A stretch of DNA of 6,749 nucleotides from Acetofilamentum sp. Its GTDB lineage: Bacteria; Bacteroidota; Bacteroidia; Bacteroidales; JAFGXI01. A program made the translations under genes and the position numbers. Shown in pieces: positions 1 through 6,747 of the stretch; within the stretch, counting starts at the first letter, position 1; the number at the start of each line of letters is the position of its first letter. The DNA is taken from NCBI GenBank assembly GCA_020720565.1, contig DYOK01000148.1, positions 1 through 6,749 on the forward strand, given 5' to 3'. The notes beneath the pieces are model-generated. The model was given only the letters and a program-made list of their open reading frames with translations, made no database searches and was not told the DNA's origin.

Positions 1-3000
1 TGGCTCTGCTTTGGAGCGTTTCGTTATGGGCACAAGCCCATTATGTGGTGGTTAATCAATTTCCACAAAGCCACTATCCTATGTTGACCATTGGTTTCGA
101 TCAACTCGAAAAATCGGCTGATGGCCGCTATCATTTTACAATGGAAACCCCCAAGCTTTACTCCGCATTTGCTATTGGCTGGAAAGAACCGCTACAAAGT
201 GCATTAATGGATCAAATTGTGGTTGAATACCGATGTGCGAAAGCTGAAAACCGATGGAACGACTTTAAAACGGCAGGGCTCGATATTATGCCCGACGAAA
301 GTATTACTGGTTTGTGCTGGACCGATTTATTGTTCGGAATCGACGAATATACACATCGGTATGTCGAAGTTTACGTAAGCGTTCCAGAAGGAATGTCCTT
401 GGATATGATATACTTACACACCATGGATATGAGTATTGATGCTGATCCCAATTGGAAACCAAGCTACACAACCGCATCTACCAGAGATTGTCCAGCTTTT
501 CCGGCATATATCGCTCGTGCCGACTGGTGTGGGGGCTTTACGGCCTGCCACAATCCTACTTATACGGTTCAAAATATTAACCCTACACATACTGTTATTC
601 ATCATGGGGCTTCGCCAGATGACTATACCGACGGTGCTGCGGTAGTCCGAGGTTACTGGAACTATCATGTCAACTCCAACGGATGGAACGATATTGGTTA
701 TAACTACCTGAGCGATAAATATGGCAATTTATATCAAGGGCGTCACAACCTAAACCTTCCTACTACCGATGTCTTGGGTGCACATGCTGGGGCATCCAAT
801 ACAAAATCTATTGGTATCAATTTTATGGGCAACGCCGATGTAACACAACCCACTGTAGTACAATTGGAAAAAGTAGAACAATTTTTAGCTTGGTGGTACA
901 ACTACCGTGGATTTGACCCCACCACATCGGCCAATATCGTGTTACAAAGCGGAGGAACAGCTTCTAAATACCGTATTTGTGGTCATCGCGATGTGAACGT
1001 TGGTGGTACAACCTGCCCTGGAAATGTGCTTTATGCTCAACTTTCGGCCATACGTACGGCAACTAAAGACATTATAGACGCCTGTTCAACGCCACCAGAC
1101 GGCATTGCACCCACTTCGCAAATCGAAATCGAAGGCAATTTAGTCGATCAATGGCGTGCCTCGGACTGTTATACCGAGTTTGCCGATTACGATAACTCCG
1201 GAGGTAGTGGGCTCGATGCCAGTTTTTATCAAGTTTTAGAATACGATGGCACACAGTGGAGAGGAAATCCATCGAATGGTTTTTTTAACGATAATTTCGA
1301 AAATAGTATTCATGCTGCTTGGACCGATGCAGGTGGAACCTGGAGCATTAACAACAGTCATTTACAACAGAGTGCCGAAGATTTAAGCAATACCAATTTA
1401 TATGCACAAGTCACTCAAGACAATGCACATTCCTATCTATATCATTGGCAAGGTTTGATGAATGGCAACGAAGCCAATCGCCGGATGGGGATTTACTTTA
1501 TGTCGGACGATGCTTCGCAAACCCAACGCGGAAATGCGTATATGGCTTGGTTCCGAGTGAACGACGATAATTTTCAGTTTTATAAATCGACCGACAATGC
1601 TATTTCGGGCGTATTGGTTCAAAGCACTTTTGATTTCACCGAAGGCGTTTGGTACGATTTTAAAGTGACATTTAATCCACAAACTGGTGTAATGAATGCC
1701 TATATCGATAATCAATTGATTAGCACTTATACCGACCCTAGCCCTCACCAAAGTGGAGCATACATTTCGTTGCGAACGGGCAATTGCTTAGCACAATACG
1801 ACGATATCAAAGTGCGCAAAAGTCGTAATACCCGCGAATTAGTAACAATTGGTGCTCCAAGCAACCAAGATGCACGTTACCAAAGCCCTAACGACACTCA
1901 AGAAGCTTGTCGAATCAATACTTTAATTAATGACCTTGCTGGCAATTGGTCGACCGTCAGTAGCGAAAATATTAAAGTCGATTGGACCGCACCTACAACT
2001 GATATTCAAACCATTACCGATTGGCAAAGTGCCGATTTTACAGTCGATTTTGATGATGCCGATGCTTTAAGTGGTGTGGATAGACGGTTCTATCAAATAC
2101 GAGATTACAATGGTTCTGTTTGGGCATCCAATCCACAAAGAGGTTATATAAGCGAATCGCTGACTGCTTCGTTGGGGACACAATGGGTTCAGAGAACGGG
2201 TACATGGTCTATTACCGATGGCTCACTGAGTCAAGCCGACGAGGACCTTTCCAATACCAATTGTTATACCTACCTGCAACAAGATTTATCGAACAGGAGT
2301 ATGCATCAATTTGATATGAAAATTGAAGGTGCCGGAAGTAATCGTCGTGCAGGCTACCATTTTATGTGCGATGCACCCGACTCTAGCAATAGAGGCAATT
2401 CGTATTTTGTTTGGTTCAGGGTCGAATCGCAAACCATTGAGTTGTATAAAGTTTACAACAACACATTTGAGCAAGTTAAAATTTTACCTTTCAATTTTGG
2501 ATCGGGAACATGGCATCGAGTACGCAATATTTTCGATCGAATCACGGGCGAATGGAGTGTGTATGTCGACAATGTTTTGCTTGCCGAATGGCGCGACGAC
2601 ACCCCTTTTACCACAGGGAATTATATTTCGTTCCGTAGCGGAAACAGCTTATTGTTTGTTAAAAATCTGGAGGTTTTTCGAACCCGATATCCTAGTGTGC
2701 AAGTGAGTGTCGGCACCAACCTATCCGATATTCGTTTTGCCAATCCAAACCCGAGTAGCCCTTCGGCTCAGGTTCGCTCTTTGGTAGTCGACAAAGCCAC
2801 CAATATCTCAAATATTGACAGTGTTTATGCTGCCATCGACTGGACTGTACCAAGCAATGTTGCAGTTACCGATGGCCTTACAGCCGATATCGACACCACG
2901 CATGTGGCCACAGAATTATCGGCCAACTGGACTGCAAGTGTCGATGTCAATTCTGACATTGCCTCATATTGGCTTGCCATTGGAACAAGTGCTTTGGGTG

Positions 3001-3431
3001 CCGATGTGGCCGATTGGACGAATGTAGGCACAAACTTATCGGCAAACATTACGGGCTTAAACTTAATCGATCAACAGATTTATTATGTCAGTGTCAAATC
3101 GCAAAATGGGGCTGGTTTGTGGAGCGATGCCATTTCGAGCGACGGACAAAGGTTTGTAATCGATACCAAAATTAAAGCTTTAGATAATGCTGTTTGGCAA
3201 GTTTATCCCAATCCGAGCCAAGACTTATTTTATGTGAGTGGGTTAGAAGCGGGGACAGTTCAATATCGCATTACTGACGTTTCGGGGCATGTGATTGCTG
3301 AGAAAATGGTTCAAACCAAAGGTCAATTAACAATTAACGAACTCGCCAACTGGTCGAGCGGTGTTTACATTATTAAATTGACTCAAAAAGACATAAGCAA
3401 ACAGATTAAATTAATCAAAGAAAAAAGGTAA
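1..3431 (+). CDS. Secreted N-acetylmuramoyl-L-alanine amidase (Amidase_2/PGRP type) with T9SS sorting domain, 5' partial
   Basis: This enzyme should cleave the MurNAc-L-Ala amide bond of peptidoglycan outside the cell. The frame is open to the left edge; its first residues, ALLWSVSLWAQA, look like the end of a signal peptide, so the start lies upstream. The GTG at 45 would delete this signal and is not a credible start. Counting the GTG codon as residue 1: an N-terminal beta domain (about 10-135); an Amidase_2/PGRP domain (about 150-345) with expected zinc ligands H186 (VIHHGAS), H314 (GHRDV) and C324 (TTCPG) and catalytic Tyr Y219 (WNDIGYNY); two tandem modules (355-648 and 649-934); an Fn3-like domain (about 937-1040); and a type A T9SS sorting domain (about 1050-1128) with VYPNPS, a DVSG motif, SGVYIIKL and a basic tail. 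All catalytic positions are intact. The architecture suggests export by Sec, then T9SS to the surface or medium. Whether it acts on the cell's own wall, prey or debris cannot be told. TAA at 3429-3431. Confidence 0.93.
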   Translation, partial: ALLWSVSLWAQAHYVVVNQFPQSHYPMLTIGFDQLEKSADGRYHFTMETPKLYSAFAIGWKEPLQSALMDQIVVEYRCAKAENRWNDFKTAGLDIMPDESITGLCWTDLLFGIDEYTHRYVEVYVSVPEGMSLDMIYLHTMDMSIDADPNWKPSYTTASTRDCPAFPAYIARADWCGGFTACHNPTYTVQNINPTHTVIHHGASPDDYTDGAAVVRGYWNYHVNSNGWNDIGYNYLSDKYGNLYQGRHNLNLPTTDVLGAHAGASNTKSIGINFMGNADVTQPTVVQLEKVEQFLAWWYNYRGFDPTTSANIVLQSGGTASKYRICGHRDVNVGGTTCPGNVLYAQLSAIRTATKDIIDACSTPPDGIAPTSQIEIEGNLVDQWRASDCYTEFADYDNSGGSGLDASFYQVLEYDGTQWRGNPSNGFFNDNFENSIHAAWTDAGGTWSINNSHLQQSAEDLSNTNLYAQVTQDNAHSYLYHWQGLMNGNEANRRMGIYFMSDDASQTQRGNAYMAWFRVNDDNFQFYKSTDNAISGVLVQSTFDFTEGVWYDFKVTFNPQTGVMNAYIDNQLISTYTDPSPHQSGAYISLRTGNCLAQYDDIKVRKSRNTRELVTIGAPSNQDARYQSPNDTQEACRINTLINDLAGNWSTVSSENIKVDWTAPTTDIQTITDWQSADFTVDFDDADALSGVDRRFYQIRDYNGSVWASNPQRGYISESLTASLGTQWVQRTGTWSITDGSLSQADEDLSNTNCYTYLQQDLSNRSMHQFDMKIEGAGSNRRAGYHFMCDAPDSSNRGNSYFVWFRVESQTIELYKVYNNTFEQVKILPFNFGSGTWHRVRNIFDRITGEWSVYVDNVLLAEWRDDTPFTTGNYISFRSGNSLLFVKNLEVFRTRYPSVQVSVGTNLSDIRFANPNPSSPSAQVRSLVVDKATNISNIDSVYAAIDWTVPSNVAVTDGLTADIDTTHVATELSANWTASVDVNSDIASYWLAIGTSALGADVADWTNVGTNLSANITGLNLIDQQIYYVSVKSQNGAGLWSDAISSDGQRFVIDTKIKALDNAVWQVYPNPSQDLFYVSGLEAGTVQYRITDVSGHVIAEKMVQTKGQLTINELANWSSGVYIIKLTQKDISKQIKLIKEKR
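1107..1988 (+). repeat. Intragenic tandem module, copy 1 (Ig-like halves around a jelly-roll-like domain)
   Basis: This stretch encodes amidase residues 355-648, the first of two homologous modules. It opens with an Ig-like segment (APTSQIEI, then FYQVLEYDG). A region resembling a concanavalin/LamG jelly roll follows (about 413-592), containing GTWSI, EDLSNTN, NRRMG, RGN, WFRV and GAYISLRTGN. It ends with a second Ig-like segment (NDLAGNWS, KVDWT). The two Ig-like segments look like halves of one domain split by the jelly roll, which is an inference from the order of motifs. Such modules usually bind glycans or space domains. No catalytic residues of a glycosidase are evident. Confidence 0.75.
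1989..2846 (+). repeat. Intragenic tandem module, copy 2
   Basis: This stretch encodes amidase residues 649-934 and matches copy 1 motif for motif: APTTDIQT, FYQIRDYNG, GTWSITDG, EDLSNTN, NRRAG, RGN, WFRV, GNYISFRSGN, then VDKATNIS and IDWTVP. The junction falls at the shared DWT-AP sequence, so the unit runs from one AP to the next. The copies are clearly diverged in both protein and DNA, which implies an old duplication rather than an assembly error. Confidence 0.75.
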
Positions 3432-3546
3432 GGTCTTCGTCCTGTCTAATTTTTTTGAAACTAGAAGGATATTTCGTTATGGCATTGTACCAAACGACCT
3501 TATTCAGATCGTTTTGATTCAATATTAGAATAAATATGCTAGACAT

Positions 3547-3562
3547 AAGTCATTTATGACTT
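3547..3562. repeat. Short palindrome AAGTCATTTATGACTT
   Basis: Two 7-base arms, AAGTCAT and ATGACTT, flank a central TT, giving dyad symmetry over 16 bases. The size fits a dimeric regulator's operator, but it lies more than 200 bases upstream of the sucD promoter and no regulator gene is nearby. It may be a chance palindrome. Confidence 0.3.
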
Positions 3563-3782
3563 GCTCAAACATGTTCTAAAATTGCTTTTAAATTGGATGT
3601 TTAATAATCTGAATAGATGCCGCGGATTGCCTTGTAAATGGCTATATTTTAACGTGATACAACACTAAATCATCATTATGTTTTATCTGAAAAACTTAAT
3701 TTAAAATCGACAAATTTAAAAAAATGATTTTAAAGATGCATTTTAAACTATTCTATAACATCAAATATTCGACATATGTGGT

Positions 3783-3813
3783 TTTGTATAATGCACAAAA
3801 AAGTCTAAATTTG
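3783..3813 (+). promoter_or_regulatory. Bacteroidota-type sigma-A promoter for sucD
   Basis: TTTG at 3783-3786 (the -33 element) is followed after 19 bases by TAAATTTG at 3806-3813, an exact match to the Bacteroidota -7 consensus TAnnTTTG. Transcription would start near 3817-3820, leaving a leader of about 35 bases. That leader is A/T-rich and has no Shine-Dalgarno sequence, as is usual in this phylum. Confidence 0.7.
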
Positions 3814-3853
3814 GGACTCGGAAATAAAGTATCCATATAAATATTAGAATACA

Positions 3854-4723
3854 ATGAGTGTATTAGTCAACAAAAATTCTAGAGTAATTGTACAAGGCTT
3901 CACTGGAAGCGAGGGTACATTTCACGCTGGCCAAATGATCGAGTACGGCACCAATGTGGTGGGTGGTGTAACCCCAGGCAAAGGTGGCCAAGAACATTTG
4001 GGCAAGCCTATTTTTAATACGGTTGAAGATGCTGTTAAAATGGCACAGGCTGACACTTCGATCATATTTGTGCCACCAGCATTTGCTGCTGATGCAATTA
4101 TGGAAGCTGCCGAAGCTGGCATCAAAGTGATTGTTTGTATTACCGAAGGGATTCCTACGGCAGACATGGTCAATGTTAAAGAATATTTAACGGGTAAAGA
4201 TGTTCGTTTAATTGGACCCAACTGCCCAGGAATTATTACCCCAGGCGAAGCTAAAATTGGTATCATGCCAGGATTTATCTTCACAAAAGGAACAGTTGGT
4301 GTAATTTCGAAATCTGGAACATTAACATACGAAGCAGTCGATCAGTTGACCAAAGCGGGCTTAGGTCAAACCACAGCGATTGGTATTGGTGGAGACCCCA
4401 TTATTGGTACTTCTACATTAGAAGCTGTTAAATTGTTTATGGCCGACGACGAAACCAAAGGTATTGTAATGATTGGCGAAATTGGCGGAAGTATGGAAGC
4501 CGACGCTGCTGCTTGGATTAAAGTAAACGGAACCAAACCAGTCGTTGGATTTATTGCTGGCGAAACTGCTCCTAGCGGAAAACGTATGGGACATGCTGGT
4601 GCTATCATTGGTGGACACGACGATACCGCTCAAGCCAAAAAACGTATCATGCGTGAGGCTGGTATTCACGTAGTCGATTCGCCTGCCGAAATTGGATCAA
4701 AAATGAAAGAACTATTAGGATAG
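3854..4723 (+). CDS. sucD: Succinyl-CoA synthetase (ADP/GDP-forming) alpha subunit
   Basis: The alpha subunit of succinate-CoA ligase interconverts succinyl-CoA and succinate with substrate-level NTP formation in the TCA cycle, through a phosphohistidine intermediate. The 289 residues match the normal family length. Visible motifs: the CoA-binding Rossmann segment GFTGSEGTFH (15-24), PGKGG (41-45), ITEGIP (96-101), GPNCPGIITP (121-130), SKSGTLTYE (152-160), the GIGGDPIIGT loop (177-186) and the active-site histidine H247 in KRMGHAGAIIGG, equivalent to E. coli His246. The start is secure: an in-frame TAG lies at 3845-3847 and ATG 3854 is the first start after it. The catalytic partner sucC, the beta subunit, is not adjacent within this window, so it must be encoded elsewhere. 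The gene has its own promoter and terminator and appears monocistronic. Confidence 0.97.
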   Translation: MSVLVNKNSRVIVQGFTGSEGTFHAGQMIEYGTNVVGGVTPGKGGQEHLGKPIFNTVEDAVKMAQADTSIIFVPPAFAADAIMEAAEAGIKVIVCITEGIPTADMVNVKEYLTGKDVRLIGPNCPGIITPGEAKIGIMPGFIFTKGTVGVISKSGTLTYEAVDQLTKAGLGQTTAIGIGGDPIIGTSTLEAVKLFMADDETKGIVMIGEIGGSMEADAAAWIKVNGTKPVVGFIAGETAPSGKRMGHAGAIIGGHDDTAQAKKRIMREAGIHVVDSPAEIGSKMKELLG

Positions 4724-4745
4724 TTTTTCGAAAATAAGCAAAACT

Positions 4746-4774
4746 AGCCGAGCAGTTCATGTTCGGCTTTTTTT
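4746..4774 (+). terminator. Rho-independent terminator of sucD
   Basis: A 9-base stem, AGCCGAGCA (4746-4754) with TGTTCGGCT (4760-4768), contains one G-U pair, encloses the 5-base loop GTTCA and is followed at once by a T run to 4774. It begins 22 bases after the sucD stop codon. Confidence 0.9.
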
Positions 4775-4809
4775 ATAATTCTACTCAAAGCGGTATGCTT
4801 ATGCTTAGT

Positions 4810-4874
4810 AAACTTTAAACCCACATTACGCACCTGTATGCAGACCGGCAGGTGCGTAATGTGGTTTAAAGTTT
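4810..4874. repeat. Long imperfect palindrome (27/26-base arms, 12-base loop)
   Basis: The left arm (4810-4836, AAACTTTAAACCC... to CACCTG) and the right arm (4849-4874, CAGGTG... to TTTAAAGTTT) are complementary over their whole length, except for one extra C in the CCC at 4820-4822. The loop is TATGCAGACCGG (4837-4848). The right arm runs into TTTTT (4872-4876), so it could back up termination on the plus strand, but the arms are far longer than a terminator needs. It could be a dispersed intergenic repeat, a MITE-like remnant or a very stable RNA hairpin. A tandem ATGCTT pair precedes it at 4795-4806. Confidence 0.9.
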
Positions 4875-4897
4875 TTATTTACAGAAACTTATCTCAC

Positions 4898-4930
4898 AAA
4901 AAAAAGCGACCCATCGAAATAGGCCGCTTT
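4898..4930 (-). terminator. Rho-independent terminator of the outer-membrane barrel gene
   Basis: Read on the minus strand, AAAGCGGCC (4930-4922) pairs with GGTCGCTTT (4911-4903) through a 9-base stem with one G-U pair and a 10-base loop, followed by a continuing T run to 4898. It starts about 20 bases after the TAA-side end of the minus-strand gene, the right place for its terminator. Confidence 0.88.
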
Positions 4931-4950
4931 AAAATATTATTTGCTTAAGA

Positions 4951-5847
4951 TTAGAAGTGGAAAATCAAATTGATGTTACCACCTAAACCTAACCAGCCAT
5001 TGCTTTCGAAGAAACCTTGACCAGAAGCGTCGCTACCAATTAATAATTGACTGCCCCCTGCTTTTTTAACAGTAGTTTTTTTGACTTCGAGATTTACTAA
5101 ATCCCACTCTTCAGTCGTCATTGAACCGTCAACTTGAAATCCATAACCTAATCCCCAGCCTAATTCACCACCAATAGAAAGTTTTGGGAATAAAAAGTAT
5201 TCAGCTCCTACAAAAGCTCGAGCTCCAAAAATGTAATTAGCACCTTGGTTTAACTCAGAAAGTCGATTTGGATCAGGTGCACTTGCGAAATTTGGATCGG
5301 TAAAATCTGTTGTGATTGGAGCTGTGTAAGTTGAGGAAAATCCATTTCCATATTCAAAAGAAAGATTGGAATTATTGGCATCTCCATCCGCATATTGAAA
5401 GAATACGTCGGCACCATAATAACCTTGTAAGCGATTGTGGCCACGACGTTTTTCGAATCCAACGGCTAAAGCAAATTGGGTATAACCTGAATAAGCTTTA
5501 TCCTCAACAACATCAGACTCTTCTGGAATTAGAACTGTTTGATCAGTTACATAATTTCCAACTGTTGTTGAGTTGTGGTTTAAGGCAAATTTTACACGAT
5601 ACGCCATTTTGGGCTCGGCAAAATATTTACCAAAAATTGAAAGACCATCGCCAAGTTTAAATGCAGGAGCAGTGTTGCTGGCGTTAAAGTTTAATGTTTT
5701 AATAAAAGGAGCGAAATCAACACCAATAGCATAATCGCCAGTTTCTGGAAGAATTTTCAAACCATTTTTATTTACTAATTCGTCTTGGGCGTTAAGGCTT
5801 AAAATGCTTAATCCAAAAGCCGCTACAATTAAAGTAATCTTTTTCAT
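4951..5847 (-). CDS. Putative outer-membrane beta-barrel protein
   Basis: A 298-residue exported protein of unknown specific role. The N-terminus, MKKITLIVAAFGLSILSLNA, is a Sec signal peptide with likely cleavage after A20, before QDE. The mature part has alternating polar/hydrophobic stretches ending in aromatic residues, for example GDYAIGVDFAPFIKTLNF (37-54), a GARAFVGAEYFLFPKLSIGG strand pair, and a C-terminus GLGGNINLIFHF ending in Phe, the typical signal for BAM-mediated insertion. The GDYAIGVDFAPF and IFGKYF segments resemble a common uncharacterised Bacteroidota barrel family; this is recalled similarity, not a search result. Length suits a small barrel of roughly 8-12 strands. There is no SusC/SusD, TonB plug or OmpA-like peptidoglycan domain. 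The gene is transcribed towards sucD, has its own terminator and diverges from the DUF2797 gene. The start is supported by the signal peptide; no Shine-Dalgarno is present. Confidence 0.85.
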   Translation of the reverse strand: MKKITLIVAAFGLSILSLNAQDELVNKNGLKILPETGDYAIGVDFAPFIKTLNFNASNTAPAFKLGDGLSIFGKYFAEPKMAYRVKFALNHNSTTVGNYVTDQTVLIPEESDVVEDKAYSGYTQFALAVGFEKRRGHNRLQGYYGADVFFQYADGDANNSNLSFEYGNGFSSTYTAPITTDFTDPNFASAPDPNRLSELNQGANYIFGARAFVGAEYFLFPKLSIGGELGWGLGYGFQVDGSMTTEEWDLVNLEVKKTTVKKAGGSQLLIGSDASGQGFFESNGWLGLGGNINLIFHF

Positions 5848-5895
5848 TATCTGTGATTTTAGTTACAATTAAATTTTTAATCTACTTTTAGACTA

Positions 5896-5923
5896 CAAAT
5901 ATAAAACTTTAATATAAATTCAA
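5896..5923 (-). promoter_or_regulatory. Bacteroidota-type sigma-A promoter for the outer-membrane barrel gene
   Basis: On the minus strand, TTG (5923-5921) is followed after 17 bases by TATATTTG (5903-5896), an exact TAnnTTTG match. The predicted leader is about 45 bases and AT-rich. The box lies in the 102-base gap shared with the divergent DUF2797 gene, for which I found no equally good plus-strand promoter. Confidence 0.65.
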
Positions 5924-5949
5924 CCCCTTGTTATTAAACAATCTATGCC

Positions 5950-6747
5950 ATGAATTTCGAAAACAACTTAAAAAAGCTTAACACCAGCCTAGAAACGAAG
6001 GTTCAATATTTTTTATTTGATCAAAATTCTGACTGGAATTTAAATATTTTACTCGGAAAAAAGCTAAAAATCGAATGGAATGGACAAATCAACTGCGTAC
6101 ATTGTGGTCGAATTACTCGAAAATCGTACAGTCAGGGGTACTGTTTTCCATGTTCGCAAACTGTTCCCGAAGCCGATTTATCGATTGTAAAACCCGAACT
6201 CGATATGGCACATTTAGGTATTTCGAAAGATATGGAATGGGCTAAAACGCATAGTTTGGTCGAACACTATGTCTATTTGGCCGATACTTCGTCGTTAAAA
6301 GTAGGTATTACAAGATTCAATCAAATTCCAACACGCTGGATCGATCAAGGTGCGACTCAGGGTTTAATTGTAGCCAAAGTGCCCTACCGTAATTTAGCGG
6401 GACAAATCGAATTGGCACTTAAAAAGCACTATGCCGACAAAACCAATTGGCGACAAATGCTTTCGTGCCGTGGCCCAGTGGTCGAAAATATCGAACAAGA
6501 GGCACAAAATGTTCATCAAATTTTGGAAAAGAATTTTAGCGAATATTGTATTCAACATACGCCTATCCAAATTGATTATCCAGTGCTAGAATATCCCCAA
6601 AAAGTTAATGCCATTAATTTGGATGATACACCCACTTTCGAGGGCGTTTTAACGGGTATCAAGGGTCAATATCTCATATTCGATGCCCAGCATGTAATCA
6701 ATATTCGCAAATATTCGGGCTATTATGTGCGATTGAGTGCATTGTAA
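5950..6747 (+). CDS. DUF2797 family protein, zinc ribbon plus GIY-YIG-like segment
   Basis: A complete 265-residue cytoplasmic protein of unknown function; there is no signal peptide or membrane segment. C49/C52 (CVHC) and C65/C68 (CFPC) form a CxxC-x12-CxxC zinc ribbon. The family core follows: KPELDMAHLGI (81-91), HYVYLADTSSLKVGITR (106-122), IPTRWIDQGA (126-135), then AGQIELALKKHYADKTNWR (150-168). From memory, the segment between ribbon and core carries further Cys residues in proteobacterial members; here those positions appear to be Ser or Asp, which I believe is usual for Bacteroidota members. The VYL...KVGIT...RW...E order resembles GIY-YIG nucleases (candidates Y107/Y109, R129, E154), but activity is not established. 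The C-terminal part (about 206-265) is beta-rich, with GIKGQYLIFD. The start follows an in-frame TAA at 5935-5937. A tiny out-of-frame ATG CCA TGA (5945-5953) overlaps it. Confidence 0.88.
   Translation: MNFENNLKKLNTSLETKVQYFLFDQNSDWNLNILLGKKLKIEWNGQINCVHCGRITRKSYSQGYCFPCSQTVPEADLSIVKPELDMAHLGISKDMEWAKTHSLVEHYVYLADTSSLKVGITRFNQIPTRWIDQGATQGLIVAKVPYRNLAGQIELALKKHYADKTNWRQMLSCRGPVVENIEQEAQNVHQILEKNFSEYCIQHTPIQIDYPVLEYPQKVNAINLDDTPTFEGVLTGIKGQYLIFDAQHVINIRKYSGYYVRLSAL

Larger units (their letters stand above)
3432..3853. other. AT-rich intergenic region between amidase gene and sucD
   Basis: I find no convincing gene on either strand in these 422 bases. Signals seen: a run of seven T (3450-3456) with only a poor hairpin before it; a small hairpin, AAACGA at 3492-3497 pairing with TCGTTT at 3509-3514 and running into TTTT, a weak candidate for the amidase terminator; a 16-base palindrome at 3547-3562; a 9-base inverted repeat TTTAAAATC/GATTTTAAA (3700-3708 and 3726-3734) that could arise by chance in AT-rich DNA; and the sucD promoter at the right end. 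A short GC-richer patch lies around 3614-3631 with no recognised role. Confidence 0.6.

Noticed and set aside
2323..2706. A 127-codon plus-strand frame inside the amidase gene
   Set aside because: It overlaps the second tandem module in another frame; the amidase frame carries all the recognisable motifs and this one carries none.
1107..2846. Tandem modules as an assembly error
   Set aside because: The two copies differ throughout in both DNA and protein, so they are a real, old duplication.
3432..3457. T run after the amidase stop codon as a terminator
   Set aside because: Only a three-base AGG/CCT stem can be drawn before the T run, too weak to call.
3700..3734. Inverted repeat TTTAAAATC/GATTTTAAA
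   Set aside because: It is built almost entirely of A and T in AT-rich DNA, has a 17-base spacer and no T run after it, so chance is the simplest explanation.
3922..4669. Long open frames on the minus strand within sucD, up to about 120 codons
   Set aside because: They are antisense to an unmistakable, fully conserved enzyme gene, and their translations show no recognisable domain or start context.
4787..4930. AAAGCGG (4787-4793) complementary to CCGCTTT (4924-4930), a possible long-range stem enclosing the palindrome
   Set aside because: Seven bases over this distance can match by chance, and the right-hand piece is already explained as a terminator arm.
5316..5660. A 114-codon plus-strand frame opposite the barrel gene
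   Set aside because: It is antisense to a gene with a signal peptide and barrel features; its His- and Leu-rich translation looks like a composition artefact.
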